Source: an uncultured Candidatus Melainabacteria bacterium
GTDB lineage: Bacteria > Cyanobacteriota > Vampirovibrionia > Gastranaerophilales > Gastranaerophilaceae
Direction of reading: 5' to 3'
NCBI GenBank assembly: GCA_934691935.1
Contig: CAKUTH010000002.1
Coordinates: 1-64,000 of the forward strand
DNA length: 64,000 nt
Numbering within the stretch: position 1 is the first letter of the stretch; every line of letters starts with the position of its first letter. The position numbers were made by a program, and so were the translations under genes. Positions 53,891 to 62,168 of this stretch are shown one piece after another. Under the pieces are notes generated by a model, which saw only the letters and a program-made list of their open reading frames with translations, was not told the DNA's origin and did not search any database.

Positions 53891-54838
53891 CTACCAAGGA
53901 TAATCTGGACTAATCTTCCAACCATCGTACATAATAAGCGCAAAGCACTTAGTTTTCCTTCCCGTTACTGAGCAAGAATTTCGATCACTACTTGTCGTAT
54001 ACCATGCCCTTGGAGCTCTTACCCTATATCCATAAGGCAACAAATCATTTTTATCTAAACCTAAACTTCCACTACCACCACCAAGTTCAATCAGAAACAC
54101 ATCTCTTGCATTACTCATTTTTTTCTTATAACCATTGATATACATGGAAATTTGAAGGCGCAAATCATATTCTCGCGATGCACGAACAGATATTATTGAG
54201 CCATTCGATAAAATAAAAGTGCGATTGTATTGCATGTTTGTTGGTAAACATTCCCTTGCAACGTAAGGATTACAATCCTTTGCTATTTTTAAATATGGTA
54301 TCAAATATTTTTCAGCAAAATAATCACTTGATGCTTTTTCATCAATACCATCTGGGAGTTCCCATTGGTTAATATCATCACCATAGTCGACTTTTGCCAT
54401 TTGTATTGCATTGCAAAGTATACTATATGTGCTTTTTAGCTTATTGACAGTACGCTTCTTTTGATAATTTGTAATCACGCTCGGCAACGTCAACGCCGCA
54501 ACAACACCAATAATCCCAAGGGTGATTAAAACCTCTGCCAAAGTAAAGGCGATTTTTCGTTTACCGTCGCAAGTGTCTACGTGCGTAGCACCTTCTGCTA
54601 ATGTAAACGCTACGCGTTTACGTGAAAAGTGAGAAGTGAAACGTGAAAAGACCGTTTCGCTATGAGATGCTGAAACTGCTTGGTTGCTCGCGTTTAACGG
54701 GTCTACGATTGACGTCTGCAATGGCTTTGCCATTTTGCCGTCAAGCTCCGCCCTCAGCTCGCAATCCGCGAGTTCAGGGTGACGATTATTGTCATTACGA
54801 GCAATCGTAGATTGCGTAGTAATCTCATTAATATTCAA
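53891..54838 (-). CDS. Pilin-like protein with tandem prepilin motifs and repeat-built presequence
   Basis: 315 residues from a TTG at 54838. Two prepilin-type motifs occur in series: RKRVA|FTLAE (Phe78) and KRKIA|FTLAEVLITLG (Phe98), only the second followed by the hydrophobic helix. The mature part is about 218 residues with several Cys. A better start is ATG at 55035 (GGAG 8 bases upstream), but a run of 12 G at 54970-54981 puts it out of frame; 10 or 13 G would make one open frame of about 380 codons. The presequence is a chain of palindromic repeats. If TTG is not used, this copy is currently silent. Confidence 0.75.
   Translation of the reverse strand: MNINEITTQSTIARNDNNRHPELADCELRAELDGKMAKPLQTSIVDPLNASNQAVSASHSETVFSRFTSHFSRKRVAFTLAEGATHVDTCDGKRKIAFTLAEVLITLGIIGVVAALTLPSVITNYQKKRTVNKLKSTYSILCNAIQMAKVDYGDDINQWELPDGIDEKASSDYFAEKYLIPYLKIAKDCNPYVARECLPTNMQYNRTFILSNGSIISVRASREYDLRLQISMYINGYKKKMSNARDVFLIELGGGSGSLGLDKNDLLPYGYRVRAPRAWYTTSSDRNSCSVTGRKTKCFALIMYDGWKISPDYPW
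54533..54607 (-). other. Duplicated prepilin cleavage motif
   Basis: FTLAE codons at about 54607-54593 and again at 54547-54533, separated by 15 residues (GATHVDTCDGKRKIA). The first copy sits on the palindrome GTAAACGC-tac-GCGTTTAC at 54603-54621, the same as at 265-283. Confidence 0.85.
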
Positions 54839-54969
54839 CGACTTTGCGAGTGCGACGTCCTCACTTCGTTCGTCCTCGCAATGACATGCTTTTTTAATGG
54901 CGAAGGAAAAATTACGTAACTTCTTACTTACTTCCTTACTTCCTAACTTACTTACGTTAGAGCTTAAAG

Positions 54970-54981
54970 CCCCCCCCCCCC
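54970..54981. repeat. Poly-G tract (12 G on minus strand) in pilin leader
   Basis: Twelve C on the plus strand, about 18 codons after the ATG at 55035. At this length translation ends at TAA (54966-54964). Confidence 0.85.
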
Positions 54982-55062
54982 ATTGGGTTCTATCCCTTGT
55001 ATATCAAGAGTTTTCAGCGTTCTAAATTCTTTCATCTCATCAACTCCGTGTTCAATATTCAT

Positions 55063-55425
55063 ATATTTATTATTACATATTTGTTTGGATTTTTCAAGCC
55101 CAAAAATTTAACAGATCGCGGAGCAGGGTCCGCGATGACATGGGTTGTCACAAAATAACCCATCCTAACCTTCCCTTGAAAAGGGAAGGAACATGCGATT
55201 TTACCCTCGCCCCCTTGGGGAGAGGGATTAAGGGTGAGGGGCTAACAAATAATGAAATCTTTCGCTTCGCTCAAGATGACAAATCTTACTTACTTCATCG
55301 GTTTGAGATGCTGAAATAAATTCAGCATGACGAAATTTGCTATACTTACTTACTAACTTACTTACGGACTTACTTCCTTACGTAAAATCCTTAGTGCCCT
55401 AGTATCTTAGTATCCTCTTACTTAC
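55063..55425. repeat. Repeat-rich intergenic region
   Basis: No gene. In order: TCGCGGA-gcaggg-TCCGCGA palindrome (about 55117-55137); CCTTCC...GGAAGG unit with reversed orientation (55158-55191); CCCTCGCCCCCTTGGGGAGAG type hairpin (about 55203-55241); TTTCGCTTCGCTCAAGATGA (55257-55281); GATGCTGAA/TTCAGCAT palindrome (55305-55333); then a TTACTTACTAACTTACTTAC run (about 55335-55395) and TAGTGCCCTAGTATCTTAG units up to the lpxA stop. Confidence 0.75.
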
Positions 55426-56226
55426 CTATTCCAACGATTCGTGACCGCTTTTATGTGTTTTTAAAAGCACTCCGCGTTTTGAAGATTGAATAAATTCTAT
55501 CATTTTTTCGATATATTCGTTCATTGGAATTTCAGCCTTGATTTTTTCAATAGCTTGAGTTGTATTTAATTCATCAGAAATCAATAGTTTAAACGCTTCG
55601 TTAGTCGCAGTTCTAACTTCTTGAGAAACTCCACGACGTTTCATCGCAATAACATTAAGTCCGCGTGGAACTGGTGGACGACCTTCACCTTTTGAATATG
55701 GTAAAATATCTTGACGAGATGCAGAGAAACCACTAATAATAGCCATATCGCCAATTCTAATATTTTGATGGAATACGCTCATTCCGCCAACAAACGCACC
55801 AAAACCAACGTGAACGTGACCACCAAGAGTTACCAAGTTAGCCAAAATAACTTCATCATCCAACACACAGTTGTGAGCTACGTGAGAACCTACCATTAAC
55901 AAGCATTTTTTACCAATTCTTGTTGTAAAATCACCGCAAGCAGCGCCCCTGTGAACCGTAACATTTTCCTTAATAATTGTGCCGTCGCCAATTACAACTT
56001 TTGTCGGTTCGCCTTTATAACCCAAATCTTGAGGTTCAGAACCGATTGTTGCAAATGGAGAAATTGTACAATCATCACCAATTTCCGCAAACTCAATATG
56101 CGCGTTTGAAATTACTCTTGTTCTATGTCCAATCGTTACGTTTTCACCAATAACAACATAAGGTCCGATAATTGCATCATCTGCAATCTTTGCTGTTGGG
56201 TGAATAATTGCGGTTTTATCTATCAT
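55426..56226 (-). CDS. lpxA: UDP-N-acetylglucosamine acyltransferase
   Basis: 266 residues, left-handed beta-helix of hexapeptide repeats (AKIADDAIIGPYVVIGENVT) and the catalytic His in GSHVAHNCVLDD; the helical C-terminal domain is complete. It adds the first hydroxyacyl chain to UDP-GlcNAc, starting lipid A synthesis, so the cell has a lipid A-type outer membrane. AGAGAGGATAAAA precedes ATG; the same 13 bases recur 108 bases upstream, around an inserted palindromic repeat. A terminator separates it from fabZ. Confidence 0.95.
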   Translation of the reverse strand: MIDKTAIIHPTAKIADDAIIGPYVVIGENVTIGHRTRVISNAHIEFAEIGDDCTISPFATIGSEPQDLGYKGEPTKVVIGDGTIIKENVTVHRGAACGDFTTRIGKKCLLMVGSHVAHNCVLDDEVILANLVTLGGHVHVGFGAFVGGMSVFHQNIRIGDMAIISGFSASRQDILPYSKGEGRPPVPRGLNVIAMKRRGVSQEVRTATNEAFKLLISDELNTTQAIEKIKAEIPMNEYIEKMIEFIQSSKRGVLLKTHKSGHESLE

Positions 56227-56229
56227 TAT

Positions 56230-56350
56230 TTTTATCCTCTCTGTAGACTTCTACTAAACTTTTTATATCTTGGTCAGTCGCTTCGCTTACCTTGTCATTT
56301 TGAACTTGTTTCAAAATCTCACAAACGCTTGCTCCCGTTTTATCCTCTCT
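56230..56350. repeat. 13-bp direct repeat around an inserted palindromic unit, upstream of lpxA
   Basis: TTTTATCCTCTCT at 56230-56242 and 56338-56350. Between them (95 bases) lies ATTTTGAA-cttg-TTTCAAAAT (about 56297-56319), a variant of the GATGCTGAA palindrome. Read on the minus strand the insert is open (EILKQVQNDKVSEATDQD). Confidence 0.7.
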
Positions 56351-56427
56351 CTATATACATAACTATAAATACAATTATAGTACAAATTGTAAGGTATCTC
56401 AATATTTTTATATTATTTTAATATCAG

Positions 56428-56460
56428 AAAAAAGACGCGATTTCTTTCGCGCCTTTTTTA
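56428..56460 (-). terminator. Terminator of fabZ
   Basis: On the minus strand GGCGCGA-aagaaa-TCGCGTC then six T, about 35 bases after the fabZ stop. It ends the lpxD-lpxC-fabZ run and leaves lpxA with its own promoter. Confidence 0.82.
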
Positions 56461-56489
56461 AATTTATTACATCCAAAATAAATTAAAGT

Positions 56490-56936
56490 TTATTTGAAAG
56501 CAAAAGTCATATCTGCTTCTACACAAACTTTTCCATCAACTTTACCTGTACCGTGAGCTTTGCAGATAGGGCCTTTGATTTTTTGAACTTCAATTTCCAT
56601 ATCAAATCTGTCACCAGGACGAACAATATTTTTAAATCTTACGTTATCTACACCTGCGTAAAGAGTCAATCTGCCTTTATATTCAGGCATTGACATCAAG
56701 ATAGGTGCTGAACATTGAGCCATAGCTTCCAATTGCAATACTCCAGGCATAATTGGGTTGTTAGGAAAGTGACCTTGGAAGAATTGTTCATTCATAGTCA
56801 TATTTTTGTAACCTTTTGCATATTGTCCAGGTACGCATTCTGTAATTCTGTCAACAAGCAAGAATGGGTAACGATGCGGAATCATTTCCATAATTTGCAT
56901 TGTATCGAATTGTAATACTTGTTGTTCTTCTGTCAT
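56490..56936 (-). CDS. fabZ: (3R)-hydroxyacyl-ACP dehydratase
   Basis: 148 residues, hot-dog fold. MEMIPHRYPFLLVDRI and GHFPNNPIMPGVLQLEAMAQ carry the catalytic His and Glu. It dehydrates hydroxyacyl-ACP in fatty acid synthesis and competes with LpxA/LpxD for the same substrate, which explains its place among lpx genes. AAAAGGAGAACAAA precedes ATG. Confidence 0.95.
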   Translation of the reverse strand: MTEEQQVLQFDTMQIMEMIPHRYPFLLVDRITECVPGQYAKGYKNMTMNEQFFQGHFPNNPIMPGVLQLEAMAQCSAPILMSMPEYKGRLTLYAGVDNVRFKNIVRPGDRFDMEIEVQKIKGPICKAHGTGKVDGKVCVEADMTFAFK

Positions 56937-56952
56937 TTTGTTCTCCTTTTTC

Positions 56953-57078
56953 TTTTGAAGTGAATAAGTAAATAGGTAAATAGGTGAATAAGTTCGTATC
57001 AGTTGCTATGCAACAAAATATTTTTCGAACAAAGTGAGCTATTTGCACTTATTCACTTATTTACTTATTCACCTAATC
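56953..57078. repeat. Intergenic hairpin of GTGAATAAG-type units (fabZ-lpxC junction)
   Basis: Left arm GTGAATAAGTAAATAGG..., right arm CTTATTCACTTATTTACTTA...; each arm is itself a run of related 8-9-base units. Confidence 0.75.
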
Positions 57079-57904
57079 ACTTTGTTTCAACTAATTTCCC
57101 TTTCAACATCTTTGCCACTTTTACGTGAACGGCGTGTCCTGCCTCTTTTACCAAAATCTGACATTTCAAATCGAGCGGATTTACACCTGTCAAATACAAA
57201 TCTCCAATCAAATCTAACATTTTGTGTTTAACAGGTTCTTTATCACTGCGCAAATCTGATGTATACCCTTCGTCAGTCAGACCCAATGTGTTTTCTATCG
57301 TTACGCCTTGTGCAAACCCTAGCATTTGAAACTTTTTCAAATCTTTATAGAACCCAAAAGTTCTTGCCTCAATAATTTCGGCTTTATTTTTAGGATTATA
57401 AGCAACCCAGCATCTTGTCAAATCTTTATGCGCATAATTTACTGCATAAGAGATATAAAGCTCATCTGACGGCAAAATTACCAAACTTGTTTTTCCGTTT
57501 AAATAATAAACTGGCTCAGATACCGTATATTTTTTAGGTTTTGAAAAAATATGTTTTTCAACACCTGCTTTTTCAAACAACTCAACCCATTGCTTAGAAC
57601 TACCATCGAGTGCTGGGACTTCTTCTTCGTCCATATAAATATCAACGCTGTCAATCCCGCAAAACGCAAGAGCTGCCGTCAAATGTTCCGTCAACATTGC
57701 TCGTGCTTTTTTGTTGTTTTTGTCGCCCAAAACAACACAATGGTCTGTTGCAACGACATTATCTGCACAAGCCTCAAACGGTTCGTTGTCTTTTATAAAA
57801 TATCTAATTTTTCCTTCCTTTGAAGGGACAAATTTCACGGTACAAGGCTTGTTTTTCATCAATCCGTTGCCAGAAATTTGGGTTGGTTTTAGTAGTGTGG
57901 TCAT
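57077..57904 (-). CDS. lpxC: UDP-3-O-acyl-N-acetylglucosamine deacetylase
   Basis: 275 residues from MTTLLKPTQISGNGLM; AAGGAAC 5 bases upstream decides this ATG over one 66 bases earlier inside a repeat. Zinc ligand His in LTEHLTAAL, DGSSKQWVE, then HKMLDLIGDLYLTG (His and Asp zinc ligands) and AGHAVHVKVA (general-acid His). It carries out the committed step of lipid A synthesis. The first residues of the canonical family (QRTLK) are changed, but the active site is intact. Confidence 0.93.
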   Translation of the reverse strand: MTTLLKPTQISGNGLMKNKPCTVKFVPSKEGKIRYFIKDNEPFEACADNVVATDHCVVLGDKNNKKARAMLTEHLTAALAFCGIDSVDIYMDEEEVPALDGSSKQWVELFEKAGVEKHIFSKPKKYTVSEPVYYLNGKTSLVILPSDELYISYAVNYAHKDLTRCWVAYNPKNKAEIIEARTFGFYKDLKKFQMLGFAQGVTIENTLGLTDEGYTSDLRSDKEPVKHKMLDLIGDLYLTGVNPLDLKCQILVKEAGHAVHVKVAKMLKGKLVETK

Positions 57905-57914
57905 GATGTTCCTT

Positions 57915-58045
57915 TTTAATGGAGTTAATAAGGTAATAAGTGAATAGGGGAATATGCTCGTATAGCTCACTTTGTTCGGGAATTTATATTTGAGCGAAGC
58001 GAACTAAACGCACTTATTCACTTAACTCTTATTCACTTATTCACT
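57915..58045. repeat. Intergenic hairpin of GTGAATAAG-type units (lpxC-lpxD junction)
   Basis: TAATAAGGTAATAAGTGAAT... against CTTATTCACTTAACTCTTAT..., with a GAGCGAAGCGAAC palindrome in the loop. Same type as the hairpin at 56953-57078. Confidence 0.75.
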
Positions 58046-58046
58046 T

Positions 58047-59138
58047 TTATTTTGAAATATTATCTTCAAACTCTTTCAACAACGGTTCGTATTTTCTGAA
58101 CTTAGCAAAGATTTCTTGAGCGTCTTTCATTGTTTTTAATTGTTTGATAAAGTCTTTTCTTGGCATTGCAGGAATTCCAACTATAATTGATTTTTCTGGG
58201 AATGATTTTGTAACACCAGCTTTTGCAGTTACAATTGAATCAGAACCAATTTCAATATGGTCTGCAAGACCTGCTTGACCTGCAATAACAACACGGTCAC
58301 CGATTACACAGCTACCAGCAATACCAACTTGAGAAACAATCAAACAACCTTCACCAACTTTACAGTTGTGACCAATCATTACAAGGTCGTCAATTTTTGT
58401 ATTATCGCCAATTGTTGTATTTTCGATTGTACCCCTGTCGATTGCTGTATTAGCACCGATTTCCACGTTATTTCCGATTACAACAGCACCAATTGAAGGA
58501 ATTTTAAAGATAACGTGTTTTGCATTAGCTTCTTTAATTTCGCCATCTTTTCTTGCTTGTTCAATATTGTCTGGGTTTTCAGTTACAAAGCTAAAACCAT
58601 CAGCACCTAAAGAAACTCCGTGGTGCAAGATTACATCATTTCCAACTTGAACTCTGTCGCCAATATTTACACCTGCGTGGAAGAAACAGTTTTTACCAAC
58701 CTTTACTCCACCGCCAATGTATGAATTTGCAGCAATTTTTGTACCGTCACCGATTACAGCATCGTGAGAAACAACAACATTTGCACCAATTTCTACATTT
58801 TCACCGAGTTTTGCTGTCGGATCAATAACAGCTGTGGGATGAACGCCTTTATATACAACAGGAGCTACATAAAAAAGGTTTAACAATTTCATCATTGCAA
58901 GACGAGGTCTTTCAACCTCAATGGTAGTAAACCCATCAATTTGTACTCCCAAAGGCACGAGTGCAGCTTTGGCTTTTGATTTTGCAAGGTTAGCAATTTC
59001 TTCTTCACCAAGAGCTAACGCTAAAGTATTTTCATCAGACAACAAAGGTGGCGCAATTTGCGAAATCTTTGCATCCTGTACTTTTGTTAACATACCGCCC
59101 ACGATATGAGTAATTTCTTCTAATGTGAATGTTGGCAT
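58047..59138 (-). CDS. lpxD: UDP-3-O-acylglucosamine N-acyltransferase
   Basis: 363 residues: an N-terminal uridine-binding domain, then a beta-helix of hexapeptide repeats (AKLGENVEIGANVVVSHDAV), NTAIDRGTIENTTIG and the catalytic His in MIGHNCKVGEG. It adds the second hydroxyacyl chain to the lipid A precursor. AAGGAGAACATAAA precedes ATG. First gene of lpxD-lpxC-fabZ; each junction contains a long hairpin. Confidence 0.95.
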   Translation of the reverse strand: MPTFTLEEITHIVGGMLTKVQDAKISQIAPPLLSDENTLALALGEEEIANLAKSKAKAALVPLGVQIDGFTTIEVERPRLAMMKLLNLFYVAPVVYKGVHPTAVIDPTAKLGENVEIGANVVVSHDAVIGDGTKIAANSYIGGGVKVGKNCFFHAGVNIGDRVQVGNDVILHHGVSLGADGFSFVTENPDNIEQARKDGEIKEANAKHVIFKIPSIGAVVIGNNVEIGANTAIDRGTIENTTIGDNTKIDDLVMIGHNCKVGEGCLIVSQVGIAGSCVIGDRVVIAGQAGLADHIEIGSDSIVTAKAGVTKSFPEKSIIVGIPAMPRKDFIKQLKTMKDAQEIFAKFRKYEPLLKEFEDNISK

Positions 59139-59194
59139 TTTATGTTCTCCTTATTTTTATTGTATTTGGTTTGATTTTGTTTGTTTTGCTGAAA

Positions 59195-59338
59195 AGTTAC
59201 TAAGTCGTTAGGTCACTAAGGCACTAAATTCATTTCAGTTAAAAATTTGTTGTTCGATTTTATCTAATTTTTATTGTTATTTAATCGAGCGAAGCGAGCT
59301 ATAAGTCCTAGAGTCTTAGTGTCCTAGTGCCTTAGAGC
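59195..59338. repeat. Intergenic hairpin of CACTAAG-type units (rfaE2-lpxD junction)
   Basis: TTACTAAGTCGTTAGGTCAC...GGCACTAAA pairs loosely with CTAGAGTCTTAGTGTCCTAG...GCCTTAG. A GAGCGAAGCGAGC palindrome lies in the loop. Confidence 0.7.
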
Positions 59339-59347
59339 CCTTCTGCA

Positions 59348-59812
59348 CTATTCACCACTCACTTTCTTTATAACATTTGTCGTCGACTTTCCTTCCACAA
59401 ATTTTATAAACTCTACTCGAGTGCCGTTTTTGCGCATAATATCAGCTTCTGGCAAAGTTTCCATTGTATAATCAGCTCCTTTTGTATAAACATCAGGTTT
59501 AATTTCATCTAAAAGATTGCGCGGGCTATCTTCGTCAAACAAAACTACATAATCCACACAGCGCAGTGCGCTTAGCAATTCCGCTCTGTCATTTTCACCG
59601 TTGATAGGACGCGTTGGGCCTTTGATGTTTTTTACAGACACGTCTGAATTTAATAAAACGATAGAATAGTCAGCAAAAGTTTTAGTTTTTTCCAAATATC
59701 TGACATGCCCAATATGCAATATATCGAAACAGCCGTTAGTACAAACAACTGTTTTGCCAGAATTATGTATGATATCCACTAAAGCCTTTATATCTTCTCT
59801 TTTTACTAACAT
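59348..59812 (-). CDS. rfaE2: ADP-heptose-type adenylyltransferase (RfaE domain II)
   Basis: 154 residues, the stand-alone C-terminal half of HldE. TNGCFDILHIGHVRYLEKTK has the HxGH nucleotidyltransferase motif; GPTRPINGENDRAELL and PDVYTKGADYT are family segments. It would make ADP-D-glycero-beta-D-manno-heptose for the LPS core. The kinase half is not in the window. No strong ribosome site. Confidence 0.9.
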   Translation of the reverse strand: MLVKREDIKALVDIIHNSGKTVVCTNGCFDILHIGHVRYLEKTKTFADYSIVLLNSDVSVKNIKGPTRPINGENDRAELLSALRCVDYVVLFDEDSPRNLLDEIKPDVYTKGADYTMETLPEADIMRKNGTRVEFIKFVEGKSTTNVIKKVSGE

Positions 59813-59948
59813 ATCCGCTTCACCATTCTGAGTCGAATTCTATTATAATTCTTCACCCCGCTCAGAATGACAAATTGAGGCGAAGAATTCACCCTGTTAT
59901 TTTAGCAAAAACAAATGCAAAAGTCCTCAAAAGTAACCTTTTGTTAAG

Positions 59949-59981
59949 AGAAAAGCCCAAATAATATACTTGGGCTTTTTT
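59949..59981. terminator. Terminator of the dapB-asd run
   Basis: AAAAGCCCAA-ataatatac-TTGGGCTTTTTT, directly after the small gene at 59983-60222. Confidence 0.8.
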
Positions 59982-59982
59982 A

Positions 59983-60222
59983 TTAAGCATTTACATCAAA
60001 TTTTCTTTCTTTTACTACTAATGCATTCGGATTAGCAAACTCTCTCAACCATTTTGACATTTTTCTCAACGCTCTTGCGGGTCTTTCTGCATTATATTGA
60101 GATTTTTCGTGCGATAATCTTTGAGATATCATCATTGTTGCATCTTTAGTAGATGGGTTTAATATAGAAAAAGATGGACAACCAGTTTCCAGTGGAGTAA
60201 TTGTTAATTTACTAATTTTCAT
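59983..60222 (-). CDS. Small protein of unknown function downstream of asd
   Basis: 79 residues, basic (RPARALRKMSKWLREFANP), no signal peptide or membrane segment. It begins 3 bases after the asd stop, so it is probably co-transcribed with dapB-asd. No family recognised. Confidence 0.6.
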   Translation of the reverse strand: MKISKLTITPLETGCPSFSILNPSTKDATMMISQRLSHEKSQYNAERPARALRKMSKWLREFANPNALVVKERKFDVNA

Positions 60223-60224
60223 TT

Positions 60225-61241
60225 TTAGTATACCCCCATTTCAATAACTTTTTGACAAATTCTCACTGTATTCAAAGCAGCGCCAATTCTCAAGTTATCG
60301 GCAACGCACCAAAGCGAAATACCGTTTTTGAAAGCTAAATTACGACGAATTCTGCCGACAAAAACAGGGTCAACACCCGATGCATCACAAGTTGTCGGAT
60401 ATTCCATGTTTTGAGGGTCATCAATAATTTCCAATCCAAACGAATTTTTTAAGATATTTCTAACTTCATCTGGTGTAATTTCGTTTTCAAATTCAATATC
60501 AACCGCTTCTGAATGTCCATTGTATACAGGAACGCGTACAGCAGTACAAGAAATAGGCAAATCTTGAGGCAAATGAAGAATTTTTTTTGTTTCATTCACA
60601 ACCTTCATTTCTTCCTTTGTGTAGCCATTTTCACAGAATACATCAATTTGCGGAATTACGTTAAACGCAATTGGTTTGTTGAATTTTTTATTTTCAAAAT
60701 CTTTACCTTCTAATTTTGCTTTTGTATTCTCTGTAAGCTCATTGATAGCGTCAAGTCCTGCGCCCGAAACAGCTTGATAAGTAGAAACAATAAGTCTTTT
60801 TATAGGGTTTTTATCCAATAAAGGCTTCAAAACAAGCATCAATTGCGATGTTGAGCAGTTTGGATTAGCAATAATACCCTTGTGTTTACGTAAATCTTCG
60901 TCATTTACATAAGCAATAACAAGCGGAACATCTTTGTCCATACGAAAAGCTGAAGAATTGTCAATCAAAACCCCGCCACGTTTTACAATTTCTGGCGCAA
61001 ATTTTTGTGAAGTTGAGCCACCTGCAGATGCCAAAACAATGTTTACATCGTCAAAACTTTCAGGCTTTGCTTCTTCAACAGTATAGGTTTTACCTTGAAA
61101 TTCCAGCTTTGTACCTGCAGATTTTGGACTTGAAAGAAATTTTATTTCGTTAAAATCAATCTTTAATTCATCAACAATCTTTGTAATTTCTCTACCTACA
61201 ACACCTGTAGCCCCTAAAATTGCAATATTTGGTTTTCTCAT
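60225..61241 (-). CDS. asd: Aspartate-semialdehyde dehydrogenase
   Basis: 338 residues. NADP-binding GATGVVGREI, SAGGSTSQKFAP, catalytic Cys in IANPNCSTSQL, and RVPVYNGHSEAV with the general-base His. It makes aspartate semialdehyde for lysine, threonine and methionine. Paired with dapB (33 bases apart), giving the first steps toward diaminopimelate for peptidoglycan. Confidence 0.95.
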   Translation of the reverse strand: MRKPNIAILGATGVVGREITKIVDELKIDFNEIKFLSSPKSAGTKLEFQGKTYTVEEAKPESFDDVNIVLASAGGSTSQKFAPEIVKRGGVLIDNSSAFRMDKDVPLVIAYVNDEDLRKHKGIIANPNCSTSQLMLVLKPLLDKNPIKRLIVSTYQAVSGAGLDAINELTENTKAKLEGKDFENKKFNKPIAFNVIPQIDVFCENGYTKEEMKVVNETKKILHLPQDLPISCTAVRVPVYNGHSEAVDIEFENEITPDEVRNILKNSFGLEIIDDPQNMEYPTTCDASGVDPVFVGRIRRNLAFKNGISLWCVADNLRIGAALNTVRICQKVIEMGVY

Positions 61242-61274
61242 TTTTTATATTCCTTTACTTCTTATCATTCCAAT

Positions 61275-62024
61275 CTACAAAATATTATCTAATCCGTACA
61301 CAAAGTCATTCTTTTCGGCAACATGTTTAACTGCAAGCATTACGCCCTGCATATAACATTTTCTATCCATTGAATCGTGTCTGATAGACATAATTTGACC
61401 AGATGAACCGAAAAGAACTTCTTGTGATGCAATATATCCTGGCATTCTAACCGAATGAATATGAATATTTGCGTAAGAAGTTGCCCCTCTTGCACCTTGA
61501 ATGGTTTCGGTTTCTGCACAATTATTTTTGGCAAAATTGTCGTTTGCTTCTGCCATCAAAGATGCCGTCTTAATCGCCGTACCTGAAGGCGCATCTTTCT
61601 TTTGGTTATGATGAAGTTCAATAATTTCAGCATTATCAAAATATTTAGACGCCAATTTCGCGAACATCATCATCAAAACCGCACCTGTAGAAAAATTTGG
61701 AGCAATAAAGCAACCAGTATTTTTTTCTTGAGAAAGTTTCTTCAATTCTTCAATCTGTTCGTCTGTCAAACCTGTAGTACCGATTACAATTTTTATTCCG
61801 TTATTCAAGCAATATTGTGCGTTTTCAAAAATTGATTTTGGCTGAGTGAAATCAATCAGAATATCAATGTCTTCTACTCTATGCGCTTCTTCAATCGTAT
61901 GATAAGTACCTTCGCCTGCAATATCAATCTTTGCAACCAACTCTGTTTCAGGGCTATCCAAAACTGTTTGGCATACTTCTGTTCCCATTTTTCCTAATGC
62001 ACCACATACTGCTACTTTAATCAT
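61275..62024 (-). CDS. dapB: 4-hydroxy-tetrahydrodipicolinate reductase
   Basis: 249 residues. VCGALGKMGTEVCQT binds NAD(P)H; ELHHNQKKDAPSGTA is the family active-site signature; FSTGAVLMM follows the GTTG loop. It acts after DapA in lysine/DAP synthesis. AAGGAGAAAAATC precedes ATG. First gene of a dapB-asd operon; dapA is not in the window. Confidence 0.95.
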   Translation of the reverse strand: MIKVAVCGALGKMGTEVCQTVLDSPETELVAKIDIAGEGTYHTIEEAHRVEDIDILIDFTQPKSIFENAQYCLNNGIKIVIGTTGLTDEQIEELKKLSQEKNTGCFIAPNFSTGAVLMMMFAKLASKYFDNAEIIELHHNQKKDAPSGTAIKTASLMAEANDNFAKNNCAETETIQGARGATSYANIHIHSVRMPGYIASQEVLFGSSGQIMSIRHDSMDRKCYMQGVMLAVKHVAEKNDFVYGLDNIL

Positions 62025-62081
62025 GATTTTTCTCCTTATTTTTCTTTATTCTAACATAAAAATTTTGTGGTAATATAAGTT

Positions 62082-62156
62082 AGTAGGTAAGTAGGTTAGG
62101 AAGTTAGGAAGAAACTTCTTACTAACATACTCACTTACTAACGGACTTACGTTTAC
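62082..62156. repeat. Intergenic hairpin of GTAAGTTAGG-type units
   Basis: TAGGTAAGTAGGTTAGGAAG... against CTTCTTACTAACATACTCAC... around a short loop. The same unit type forms part of the pilin leaders. Confidence 0.75.
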
Positions 62157-62168
62157 AAGGAGAGAAAA

